Source of the DNA: NIOZ-UU13 sp035528395 | GTDB lineage: Bacteria > Planctomycetota > Phycisphaerae > Sedimentisphaerales > Anaerobacaceae | Assembly (NCBI GenBank): GCA_035528395.1 | Contig: DATKYR010000246.1 | Location: forward strand, 1 to 8,314 | Length of the DNA: 8,314 nt | Reading direction: 5' to 3' | Shown: piece after piece, positions 1-5,943 of the stretch | Layout: each line of letters starts with the position of its first letter | Position numbering within the stretch: position 1 is the stretch's first letter | Made by a program: the position numbers and the translations under genes | Notes under the pieces: model-generated | What the model was told of the DNA's origin: nothing | The model's input: only the letters and a program-made list of their open reading frames with translations | Databases searched by the model: none

Positions 1-1815
1 GAACCAAATCGATAAAGTGCTAACACCATTCTCGGTCCAGTCACGCGGGTAAGTCAACGTCAAAGTCGCCTCAGAGTACCCAACACTGTTGTCGTAGTAA
101 AGCGGTATCGACTGGTTGCCTCCGTGAACGATAGTTTGCTCTGCAAACGGAGGACTCTCATAACCAACAAGAGAACCGTTTGTCGGGTCGTCGTATCCGT
201 CCAACCACACATTAAATATCCTGTTGCTTTCGGGGTCATCGGGGTCAAGGTCATTGTAGGATTCAAAATCGTCCACGACAAGGAAGTTGGCTGTCGTAAA
301 GCTCCAGAGGATACCTGTCCACGGACTATCAGAGTTGACGTTATTGACCTCATCAATACGCCAGTAATAAGTGGTATTCCACTGGAGTTTTCCGGGTTCA
401 TAGCTCTCAGAGCCAAGGTCCCTGGTGCCTTTATACTCCGGCGAACCTGTATCGGCATTTTTCACGGCATCTTCATCGGCACCGAAGTATAACTCATGCG
501 AAGCAGCATAGATTCCCGGCGACCAGGTAAGAACCGGCGTACGCTCTACATCCACAGCGCCATTAGCCGGGTTCGGGTTCCCGACGGCGCCCTCGGTAGT
601 AAAGCTCCAGACGTCGCCTTTATACGTGTCGACGGCGTCAAACTCATCGATCCGCCAGTAGTAAGTCTTAGCCAATTTAAGTGTGCCGGGAGTATAGGTT
701 GTCTCTCCCTGTGGGAGACCCCCGGCGGCATTGTTCACATCGTCAAAATTGTCGCCGAAATATACGGTGTGCAATATCGCACCGAAACCTGCTGTCCAGC
801 TAAGCCTTACATCCGGGTCTACCAGCTCGGCATGGTCAGCCGGGTCGGGTGCATAGGCGGTCTTGGGCGGAACCGCAAAGCTCCAGACGTCACCCTTCCA
901 CGGACTATTCGGCTCGGTGTCATTGACCTCATCGATTCGCCAGTAGTAAGTCGTGCCAGGGACAAGGCCGTCCGGATAAGGAAATCCGGGAAAGCCGGCA
1001 ACAATAAACGTCTCGGCTTGACTGCCCTGAAATGTATCACCAACACCATCATTCACATCGTCGAAATTTTCGCCTAAGTAAACATCATGCGAAATGGCAA
1101 AATCTCCCGGTCTCCAGCCAAGGGTTACCCATGTATCCGCAAGTAAAGTACCATCAGCAGGTTCAGGATTCCGAGCCGTTTCGAGAAATCCCCCAATATC
1201 TCCCTCAAGCCACATTCCGCCATCTTCTCCCATTTCGATGGTTCGAACGATAGCATTACCGCCCGCTGGAGACGCAAACATAAACGCTACAAATCCATTA
1301 GTGTCGTTGTTGAGGAAATCTGCTAAGGCCTCACTTGTTTCGGTTGACTCCCTTGTTCCTCGAGGGGGCGCATTAAATGTCAACAATATCTCGGTCACGT
1401 CAGCCAGGTCCAGGGCAACCGCCGAATCGAGTTCTGGTGTGGGGTCATTCTGAACACCGGGAGCAGTGTTCCAGGTGATTCCCTCGGCAACGAGGTCTTC
1501 ATATGCCTCAAGAACCCCATAGACGTTAACCACTCCGGTATCATGTCCGTAATTACTGAAGCTCATATTTGAGAAAATGGCACCTTGAGATTTAATCTCA
1601 GAGAGATCGTATGTCACGAACCCCACACGGCGTCTACTGCTAACATCGCGTATATGCATACCTGTTCCGCCTGGGCTTGTGTCCGGCCCCTCAGAGGCGT
1701 CATTGCTGACGTGCCCATCAAACGTAGGCACTAAACTAAAGGGCACGGCCTGAACATTACTTGCTACGCCAAGCACCGAAACAAAAGAAACCAGGTAAAT
1801 CAATTTTTTACACAT
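1..1815 (-). CDS. Large secreted modular protein (DNRLRE/CBM96-like + Fn3-like repeats), C-terminus beyond window
   Basis: Translating the minus strand from the ATG at 1815-1813 gives 605 uninterrupted codons to the window edge with no stop, so the gene is partial. The start has a strong AGGAGGA ribosome-binding site at 5-nt spacing. Residues 1-23 are a signal peptide (basic start, hydrophobic core, VQA cleavage site). Residues about 25-205 resemble DNRLRE/CBM96-type domains of secreted bacterial proteins (GHVSNDASEG, ITWNTAP, LADFLNND). Three Fn3-like repeats follow, at about 215-317, 319-408 and 410-508. Each has a DVYFG/NFDDVN-like segment, then YYWRIDE (residues 290, 385 and 483) and a WSFTT-like end. 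From 511 the protein continues with VVDDFESYNDLD and an NGSLVGYE region, a type that in planctomycete proteins often precedes a LamG-like domain. The role is probably extracellular glycan binding or processing; any catalytic part lies outside the window. Confidence 0.9.
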   Translation of the reverse strand, partial: MCKKLIYLVSFVSVLGVASNVQAVPFSLVPTFDGHVSNDASEGPDTSPGGTGMHIRDVSSRRRVGFVTYDLSEIKSQGAIFSNMSFSNYGHDTGVVNVYGVLEAYEDLVAEGITWNTAPGVQNDPTPELDSAVALDLADVTEILLTFNAPPRGTRESTETSEALADFLNNDTNGFVAFMFASPAGGNAIVRTIEMGEDGGMWLEGDIGGFLETARNPEPADGTLLADTWVTLGWRPGDFAISHDVYLGENFDDVNDGVGDTFQGSQAETFIVAGFPGFPYPDGLVPGTTYYWRIDEVNDTEPNSPWKGDVWSFAVPPKTAYAPDPADHAELVDPDVRLSWTAGFGAILHTVYFGDNFDDVNNAAGGLPQGETTYTPGTLKLAKTYYWRIDEFDAVDTYKGDVWSFTTEGAVGNPNPANGAVDVERTPVLTWSPGIYAASHELYFGADEDAVKNADTGSPEYKGTRDLGSESYEPGKLQWNTTYYWRIDEVNNVNSDSPWTGILWSFTTANFLVVDDFESYNDLDPDDPESNRIFNVWLDGYDDPTNGSLVGYESPPFAEQTIVHGGNQSIPLYYDNSVGYSEATLTLTYPRDWTENGVSTLSIWF

Positions 1816-1922
1816 AACAATCCTCCTTCAAAAAATAAATATAGGTTGTTAATTGAAATGCAAAATATCTCCAACATGAAGCACAAAGTTCTTGCTACAA
1901 CTCTGCGCCTGAAACGATTCAT
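1800..1922 (-). CDS. 40-aa leader ORF overlapping the start of the secreted-protein gene
   Basis: ATG at 1922-1920 is preceded by GAGGAGGAG at 5-nt spacing, a ribosome-binding site as strong as that of the large gene. The peptide begins MNRFRRRVVART, so it is basic at the N-terminus, and a hydrophobic stretch follows (CFMLEIFCISINNLYLFF). Its TGA (1802-1800) lies 16 nt inside the large gene, in another frame. The ribosome-binding site and start of the large gene are therefore translated as part of this ORF, an arrangement that permits translational coupling or attenuation. An in-frame upstream ATG at 1994 would lengthen it to 64 aa but shows no comparable ribosome-binding site. I do not recognise the peptide. 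It could be a true small membrane peptide, a leader, or chance; protein expression is not proven. Confidence 0.4.
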   Translation of the reverse strand: MNRFRRRVVARTLCFMLEIFCISINNLYLFFEGGLLCVKN

Positions 1923-2646
1923 GATAACTCCTCCTCTATTTGTGAAAATTGCAAGAATACCAAAATCCATAGACGTCCGACTGAGCAGGCACAAGTTTCA
2001 CTAATTTCATCTATACCAAATTACCCACCTCCCCGTCAAGGATAATCCTGCAATCAGGAGCGCGATGTGCTTGAATGGCTTCACACTCATCATTAGCTAT
2101 ATTGGTCGTGAAGACTAAGAGCTTATCCGAATAACCGGGTCGTTATGAGGCCGAGCGAAAAGTCCGAGGCCAAGGCGGCAGGCCAAAAATGCTCGGAGGC
2201 GTGGTTTTCTCCACGTTGAGAACGTTTTTTCACCGACAACGCAGGCATCGGACTTTGCAGCCTGACGCAATAGAGCGGGTTATTTGGATAGGCTCTAAAT
2301 ATCTTTTAGAAGTTTCACCGGTCCCACCAGCCAACCAGAGCGAACGAGACGCACCCACGAAACACCCCCAAAACGGCCCCATTTTAGCGAGTTGAAGCCT
2401 ACAACCGGAGTACAACTGGAAAGCTCGTTTTCTGCCAATTCGAAAAAATTCCCTTTTCATAAACTCTGGAACATCAGTGCCTTATAGAAATCATAAAAAT
2501 TGTGAACATTTTCAATGGCCGGTGCGATCTCCCGAGCCGTTTACCTTCGATATTGCTCAACCAAATCTTTTTTTAGACTAAAATGCGAGCGTAAGTGTAA
2601 TATAGAGTGTAGGCACAATTTTGAGATCTCAGAACAAAGGGCGTAA
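1923..2646. other. Intergenic region between divergent genes
   Basis: No convincing gene is visible; ORFs here lack ribosome-binding sites and family features. The left part should hold the promoter of the minus-strand secreted-protein gene, but no clear -35/-10 pair stands out. A GC-rich stretch at about 2150-2235 repeats CCGAGGC/CTCGGAGG-like words. It ends in a small hairpin (CGTGG/CCACG, 2200-2215), with a run of six T at 2225-2230. Copy A of a dispersed repeat occupies 2321-2520. Upstream of the sigma-factor gene, TAATAT at 2598-2603 could serve as a -10 box, but the matching -35 is weak. Confidence 0.6.
2321..2520. repeat. Dispersed ~200 bp repeat, copy A
   Basis: This 200-nt stretch aligns along its whole length, in the same orientation, with 7533-7730 (198 nt), at roughly 70% identity by eye. 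Shared blocks include GTCCCACCAGCCAA at the left end, a GCGAGTTGA block, TACAAC pairs, CTCGTT.TCTGCC and AACATTTTCAATG at the right end. Similarity stops abruptly on both sides. The ends are not inverted repeats of each other and no target duplication is seen, so it is not an ordinary insertion sequence. The minus strand of this copy has an open frame of 76 codons, but the equivalent frame of copy B appears interrupted, which argues against a conserved protein. Confidence 0.75.
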
Positions 2647-3180
2647 ATGGTAGAAGACAAGCTCTTACTGTGGCGGTTCAAGAACGGCAGCGAGGACGCT
2701 CTGTGCCGAATCTATCAAAAATACAGAACCCGATTGTTGAAACTGGCCAGTGCCCTGTCGCAAGATACAGGCTTAGCAGAGGATATCGTGCAAGATGTAT
2801 TTGTGTCCTTTGCACAGTCGGCCAGAAGGATGAAAGTCGACGGCAATCTCAGGGCCTATTTGACCACAAGTGTTGCCAATCGCATACGTAACAGATTAAG
2901 AGATGGTCGGAGCGAGCAGAATGTCAATCTGGTTGACGCCGGTGCGGTTACCTCGAAGGCAAGAACTCCAGACCAGTGGGTTGTGTACAGTGAAAATATG
3001 CGAAAAGTGAACGACGTACTTAAACAGTTACCGTACGAACAGAGAGAGGTTGTGCTTCTGCACGTACATGGAGACATGAAGTTCAAATCGATCTCGGAAA
3101 TACAGCAGGTTTCAATCAATACCGTCTTGAGCCGATATCGTTATGCGGTAGAGAAACTCCGGGCGAAGTTGAAAGAGTAG
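2647..3180 (+). CDS. ECF-family RNA polymerase sigma factor
   Basis: The 177-aa product has the two-domain layout and length of an extracytoplasmic-function sigma factor. Region 2 covers about residues 18-88, with AEDIVQDVFVSFAQ at 44-57 (core binding and -10 recognition) and the basic RNRLRDGR at its end. A linker follows, and region 4 covers about 120-175, with LPYEQREVVLLHVHGDMKF and a helix-turn-helix ending in SINTVLSRYRYAVEKLR (-35 recognition). The start is weakly supported by AAAGGG a few bases upstream, and the reading frame fits the family N-terminus. The gene is followed after 8 nt by a membrane-protein gene, the usual place for an anti-sigma partner. It probably recruits RNA polymerase to a small regulon, and may include its own operon. 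The exact ECF group cannot be assigned by eye. Confidence 0.93.
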   Translation: MVEDKLLLWRFKNGSEDALCRIYQKYRTRLLKLASALSQDTGLAEDIVQDVFVSFAQSARRMKVDGNLRAYLTTSVANRIRNRLRDGRSEQNVNLVDAGAVTSKARTPDQWVVYSENMRKVNDVLKQLPYEQREVVLLHVHGDMKFKSISEIQQVSINTVLSRYRYAVEKLRAKLKE

Positions 3181-3188
3181 GTACCAGA

Positions 3189-4379
3189 ATGAAAAAGGCA
3201 AAAGATATACACAAGCTATTAAAGAACGTTGATCTTACGATTAACGCCGACGCTGATAATGAAGTATTGGATAAGGTCCTGGGAGCAAGCAGGAAATCCA
3301 CAGCATCTGCTGCTCATCGCGGAAACATTCGGAGAATCCTTACTGAGGCAGGAATATGGAGATTAGCTGCTGCAGCAGTCATAATCGTTGCAGCACTTTT
3401 GGTGGTCAATCATTTTGGCGGTTCGATTGATGGGGTGAATGTGGCGTGGGCAGAAGTCGTGCGCCAAATTGAGAAGGTAGGCTATGTTCATTTCTATGAT
3501 ATCGAGACCAAGAAGAATGGACATTCAACCATTCGCGAGGGCTGGTATGCACATGGAAAAATCAGAACCAGACAATATGATGCAGAGCAAACCATTGACA
3601 ATGGTGATATATGGATGATCATGGATGAACATAATAATGTCATAGACAAGGGGAAATCCACGCTGGCAGAGTATGACAATGTCTTTGATGCGCTAATGAA
3701 AGATTTGTTGACTTTTCGTTTTTCTGAATTTAGTGATAAATCAGCGATCTCAATTGGTTCAGATTTTTTGATATATGAATTTGATCCTTCCGGCGAAAAG
3801 GCCGAGTGGATTGATAAAATCACCATCATGGTAGGCCGGAATTCGTTGATGCCTGTACAGATTAAGACCTATTTTAAGTATGAGAAATGGTCCACGAATC
3901 GTTTGCTTGTGTTTGATTACGAAGCACAGGAAAAGCCGGATGCATTTTTCGCATTGCCAATCCAAGCCAAACCTCCCCATGGGATTGGACGAGTTGTTCT
4001 GGGGGGTGAGAAAGTCGCCATTGAATTGCAAAATGCACCGGGCATAAAAAAAGCAATCGTTCGCTTGCATACTAAATCTGAGGATTCTGCTGAAAGATTA
4101 TTAAAATCGTATCGTCAGAAGTACAAAGGCGTTGGCGAACCCACGGCTTTCACGGAAATAACATTTGTCACTGACGAAGACTATCGGAGTGACACATTAA
4201 AAGATTTCCCTCTTTGGCTTGATCAGGGTGTTAAAGCAGCATTGGGAATAGATAAAACTTGGCCGGACAGTAATTATCGTTACATCATCTATACACCTGT
4301 GCTTAGAGCAACTGACAAGGAAAATGTATTTAAGCTTGAACTGAGTTGCTGGCTGAAAACCAAACAACTTGATTTATGA
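3189..4379 (+). CDS. Single-pass membrane protein, putative anti-sigma factor/sensor
   Basis: The 396-aa product has a cytoplasmic N-terminus of about 55 residues (including LLKNVDLTINADADNEVLDKVL), one membrane segment at about 57-77 (AAAAVIIVAALLVV), then a large extracytoplasmic part. Directly after the membrane comes VAWAEVVRQI (85-94), a feature I associate with planctomycete proteins encoded beside ECF sigma genes. Residues about 95-260 look beta-rich, with a faint resemblance to LolA-like lipoprotein-sorting folds. The last ~120 residues are not recognised. The gene starts 8 nt after the sigma-factor stop, so the two are almost certainly co-transcribed. Inference: the N-terminus holds the sigma factor and the outer domain senses an envelope signal. 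No classical zinc anti-sigma HxxxCxxC motif is visible, so the anti-sigma role rests on position and topology. Confidence 0.85.
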   Translation: MKKAKDIHKLLKNVDLTINADADNEVLDKVLGASRKSTASAAHRGNIRRILTEAGIWRLAAAAVIIVAALLVVNHFGGSIDGVNVAWAEVVRQIEKVGYVHFYDIETKKNGHSTIREGWYAHGKIRTRQYDAEQTIDNGDIWMIMDEHNNVIDKGKSTLAEYDNVFDALMKDLLTFRFSEFSDKSAISIGSDFLIYEFDPSGEKAEWIDKITIMVGRNSLMPVQIKTYFKYEKWSTNRLLVFDYEAQEKPDAFFALPIQAKPPHGIGRVVLGGEKVAIELQNAPGIKKAIVRLHTKSEDSAERLLKSYRQKYKGVGEPTAFTEITFVTDEDYRSDTLKDFPLWLDQGVKAALGIDKTWPDSNYRYIIYTPVLRATDKENVFKLELSCWLKTKQLDL

Positions 4380-4420
4380 TCACAAATTTCTCGAAATCAG
4401 AACTTACTGATAATCGAGCA

Positions 4421-4456
4421 GGAAAGAATGCCGGGTAGTTATAAATGGCAAATCTC
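4421..4456 (+). repeat. 36-nt leader repeat, copy 1 (before GspC-like gene)
   Basis: This 36-nt block matches 5255-5290 at 33 of 36 positions. It contains GGAAAG followed by ATG and a short frame reading MPGSYKW. Weaker similarity continues downstream (GATCCA, then an A-rich ribosome-binding site and AGCTT). In copy 2 the same frame stops right after MPGRYKW (TGG TAA), so the shared unit is better read as a leader with a possible mini-ORF than as the N-terminus of the following protein. Confidence 0.7.
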
Positions 4457-4487
4457 AGTTAAGATCCATCGGACAGGAAAAAAGCTT

Positions 4488-5216
4488 ATGAAAACCGATT
4501 ATTTGAGACAGAAGAAAGAACTGATTCCATTAGTCATGTTCGGGGCTTCAGTAGTTTTGGCAGTTCTGATCTTGATGAAAACAACAAGTTTCTTCACGAC
4601 CTTAACCAGGGCGGAGAGCATTGTTAAGAAGGCCAATGTGCAAAATAACGTGGAAACCAACGATATGGACAAGTATTTTACCAAATACAAGATGCTTGCT
4701 GAAGCGCTAAAAAAGAACAATTTGTTTGCGCCGCCTCCGCCGAAGCAGCATCCGGTAAAAGAGGTCAGTGGAATATTTGGGAATGAGGTGCTGATAAAGG
4801 ACAGGTGGTACAAAGTCGGTGACACGGTGGGAGACGCGAAGATTGTGGCAATCGGACCTACGCAAGCTACTATCGAATGGAACGGCGCGGAAAAAGTATT
4901 TCTCCCGTTTGATGCTACAATCTCTGAAACTCCGAAGGGAACACAGGCTGGAAAAGCAGTAGTCAAGGCAGGCAAGGCTGATATGGTTGTAATTCAGTCC
5001 GGCAGAGAGTCAATGTCCGACCGGGAAGGCAGGACCGGACTGAGAAAAGCGTTCGAGAGGATGAGGGAAAGATGGCCGACCATCTATGAGAAACAAAGAA
5101 AAAAACTTGGGGCCATAGAAGAGAAATGGCCAACTATGTCTGAGGAACAAAGAGAAACTGTTGGCAAATGGCTCGAAGATCCGACCACGTTCGAGAAGAC
5201 CAAAAGCAAAAAATAG
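4488..5216 (+). CDS. GspC/PulC-like inner-membrane protein with charged C-terminal tail
   Basis: From the ATG at 4488 the product is 242 aa. It has a short cytoplasmic N-terminus, one membrane helix (about 12-30, PLVMFGASVVLAVLILM), a linker, and KKNNLFAPPPPKQ (75-87). The segment at about 90-142 (GIFGNEVLIKDRWYKVGDTV, then IVAIGPTQATIEWNG and VFLPFD) resembles the HR domain of type II secretion GspC/PulC or PilP-like proteins, which contact the secretin. The tail (176-242) is highly charged, probably helical, and carries two copies of a WPT..xEeQR unit 18 residues apart (W196, W214), unusual for GspC. An upstream in-frame ATG at 4428 would add 20 residues. I prefer 4488 because that upstream part is a repeated leader sequence, a membrane protein start fits better, and AGGA lies 9 nt before 4488. 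It follows the sigma/membrane pair by about 108 nt. Confidence 0.8.
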   Translation: MKTDYLRQKKELIPLVMFGASVVLAVLILMKTTSFFTTLTRAESIVKKANVQNNVETNDMDKYFTKYKMLAEALKKNNLFAPPPPKQHPVKEVSGIFGNEVLIKDRWYKVGDTVGDAKIVAIGPTQATIEWNGAEKVFLPFDATISETPKGTQAGKAVVKAGKADMVVIQSGRESMSDREGRTGLRKAFERMRERWPTIYEKQRKKLGAIEEKWPTMSEEQRETVGKWLEDPTTFEKTKSKK

Positions 5217-5236
5217 GGGCAGCCCCACTGTCCCTA
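5214..5236 (+). terminator. Stem-loop starting at the stop codon of the GspC-like gene
   Basis: The arms TAGGGGCAG (5214-5222) and CTGTCCCTA (5228-5236) form a 9-bp RNA stem with one G-U pair and a 5-nt loop. The stem begins exactly with the TAG stop codon. No clear U-run follows (AATAATCTTAT), so it may be a weak terminator, an mRNA 3'-end stabiliser or a short dispersed palindrome. Confidence 0.4.
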
Positions 5237-5254
5237 ATAATCTTATAATGTCCT

Positions 5255-5290
5255 GGAAAGAATGCCGGGTAGGTATAAATGGTAAATCCC
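5255..5290 (+). repeat. 36-nt leader repeat, copy 2 (after GspC-like gene)
   Basis: This is the second copy of the block at 4421-4456, with three substitutions. Its mini-frame reads MPGRYKW then TAA (ATG at 5262). As in copy 1, a ribosome-binding site (AAGGAG, 5308-5312) and an ATG (5323) follow, but the reading frame there ends after 11 residues (MRSVFLLRCLL, stop at 5358). This suggests a leader whose gene has been lost, perhaps through the rearrangement that also brought in the MITE immediately downstream. TATAAT at 5244-5249 precedes it, without a matching -35 box. Confidence 0.65.
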
Positions 5291-5386
5291 GATCCAAACT
5301 ATTCAAAAGGAGCTTGAGACGCATGAGATCGGTCTTTCTCTTACGGTGTCTATTATAATTGTACCGTGAAACCGAAAAGCGTTTAG

Positions 5387-5395
5387 ATAAGCTAT
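5387..5395. repeat. Left 9-bp target-site duplication of the MITE
   Basis: ATAAGCTAT directly abuts the left inverted repeat of the MITE and is repeated without mismatch at 5527-5535. Confidence 0.85.
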
Positions 5396-5526
5396 TGCTC
5401 TGTTGAAAAGCCACAAAAACTGTCATTCTGAACGGAGCGCAGCGGAGTGAAGAATCTCTTTATGGCTCAAGAAATGAGATTCTTCGGCTTCGCCTCAGAA
5501 TGACAATCCACGTTTTCAACAGAGCA
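5396..5526. mobile_element. 131-bp MITE with perfect 14-bp terminal inverted repeats
   Basis: The ends are TGCTCTGTTGAAAA (5396-5409) and its exact reverse complement (5513-5526), flanked by a perfect 9-bp direct duplication. Inside is a long imperfect palindrome. TGTCATTCTGA (5421-5431) pairs with TCAGAATGACA (5495-5505), and GAAGAATCTC (5449-5458) pairs with GAGATTCTTC (5476-5485). No coding capacity exists, so it must be moved in trans. From memory, the terminal sequence and a 9-bp duplication are reminiscent of the IS903 group of the IS5 family; that assignment is inference. The CATTCTGA...AGAATCTC core is a type of palindromic repeat seen dispersed in many bacterial genomes. Confidence 0.85.
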
Positions 5527-5535
5527 ATAAGCTAT
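5527..5535. repeat. Right 9-bp target-site duplication of the MITE
   Basis: ATAAGCTAT follows the right inverted repeat exactly and is identical to 5387-5395, so the insertion is recent enough for both copies to be intact. Confidence 0.85.
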
Positions 5536-5598
5536 GAAAGTTGGCTGATATATCGTAACAGGATGCCTCAAAATAAAAAAAATGAGGCGACAGGGATT

Positions 5599-5697
5599 TT
5601 AGTATTTGACTTTGAGCTCTTCATAGGTGACCAATGCGATCTCTTGTGACATCCGGTAGACCAAATATCGGTTAGTGATTAGCTGTAAGGGAACCAT
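5599..5697 (-). CDS. Unrecognised 32-aa ORF at the end of a longer open frame (possibly a gene remnant)
   Basis: On the minus strand the frame is open from about 5820 to the TAA at 5601-5599, roughly 73 codons. The first ATG in it is at 5697, giving 32 residues that begin MVPLQLITNRYL and end YEELKVKY. The composition looks protein-like, but no good ribosome-binding site precedes the ATG and the upstream part of the frame runs through a terminator hairpin. It could be the tail of a decayed gene, a real small protein or chance. I do not recognise it. Confidence 0.2.
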   Translation of the reverse strand: MVPLQLITNRYLVYRMSQEIALVTYEELKVKY

Positions 5698-5754
5698 ATT
5701 GCATCTAATCGACCGTTCACATAACGCAGGTTTAAGCCGTGGTACCGCTACTAA

Positions 5755-5789
5755 AAAAGGGCTACAAGCATCCTGCTCACAGCCCTTTT
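5755..5789 (-). terminator. Rho-independent terminator for the oxidoreductase gene
   Basis: Read on the minus strand, AAAAGGGCT pairs with AGCCCTTTT. A smaller inner stem (AGCA/TGCT) lies within the loop, and the hairpin runs into six consecutive T. It lies about 155 nt past the stop of the minus-strand oxidoreductase. On the plus strand the arm is followed by TTTTGTTT, so it may also stop transcription coming from the left. Confidence 0.75.
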
Positions 5790-5943
5790 GTTTGAAATTA
5801 CCTTTGCAGCGTCCAGCTATTCAACGTGGGTGGAACCGGCGCTCTGTCTGAGCACATGCCGTCTCAAATCACGCATGCGCCATACAGCAACGCAGAGTCC
5901 GTATCTTGGACACCAGGATAACCCGGCAACGCGCAACGAAGCC

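Larger units (their letters stand above)
5536..5943. other. Intergenic region downstream of the oxidoreductase gene
   Basis: No established gene is visible. The stretch holds a small hairpin (GCCTCA 5565-5570 with TGAGGC 5583-5588, A-rich loop), a minus-strand open frame without a recognised homologue ending at 5599, and a strong terminator hairpin at 5755-5789. Between the terminator and the oxidoreductase stop codon (5790-5943) I see no structure worth naming. Confidence 0.6.

Noticed and set aside
124..1453. Several plus-strand ORFs (124-492, 496-1077, 1094-1453)
   Set aside because: They are antisense to the continuous 605-codon minus-strand gene, whose domains and repeats are clear. Their repeated-looking sequences only mirror the Fn3 repeats.
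2189..2460. Small ORFs on both strands in the intergenic repeat (2189-2395 plus, 2230-2460 minus)
   Set aside because: No ribosome-binding sites or family features, and the equivalent frame in the second repeat copy appears interrupted.
4428..4487. Upstream ATG for the GspC-like gene (262-aa version)
   Set aside because: The extra 20 residues come from a leader block that is repeated at 5255-5290, where the same frame stops after seven codons. The ATG at 4488 has its own ribosome-binding site and gives a normal membrane-protein start.
4499..4975. 158-codon minus-strand ORF
   Set aside because: It is antisense to the GspC-like gene, which has a clear membrane segment and HR-like domain.
5255..5290. 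Leader repeat as a cyclic di-GMP or other known riboswitch
   Set aside because: I could not match the conserved bases to any riboswitch consensus I know; it is only called a repeat.
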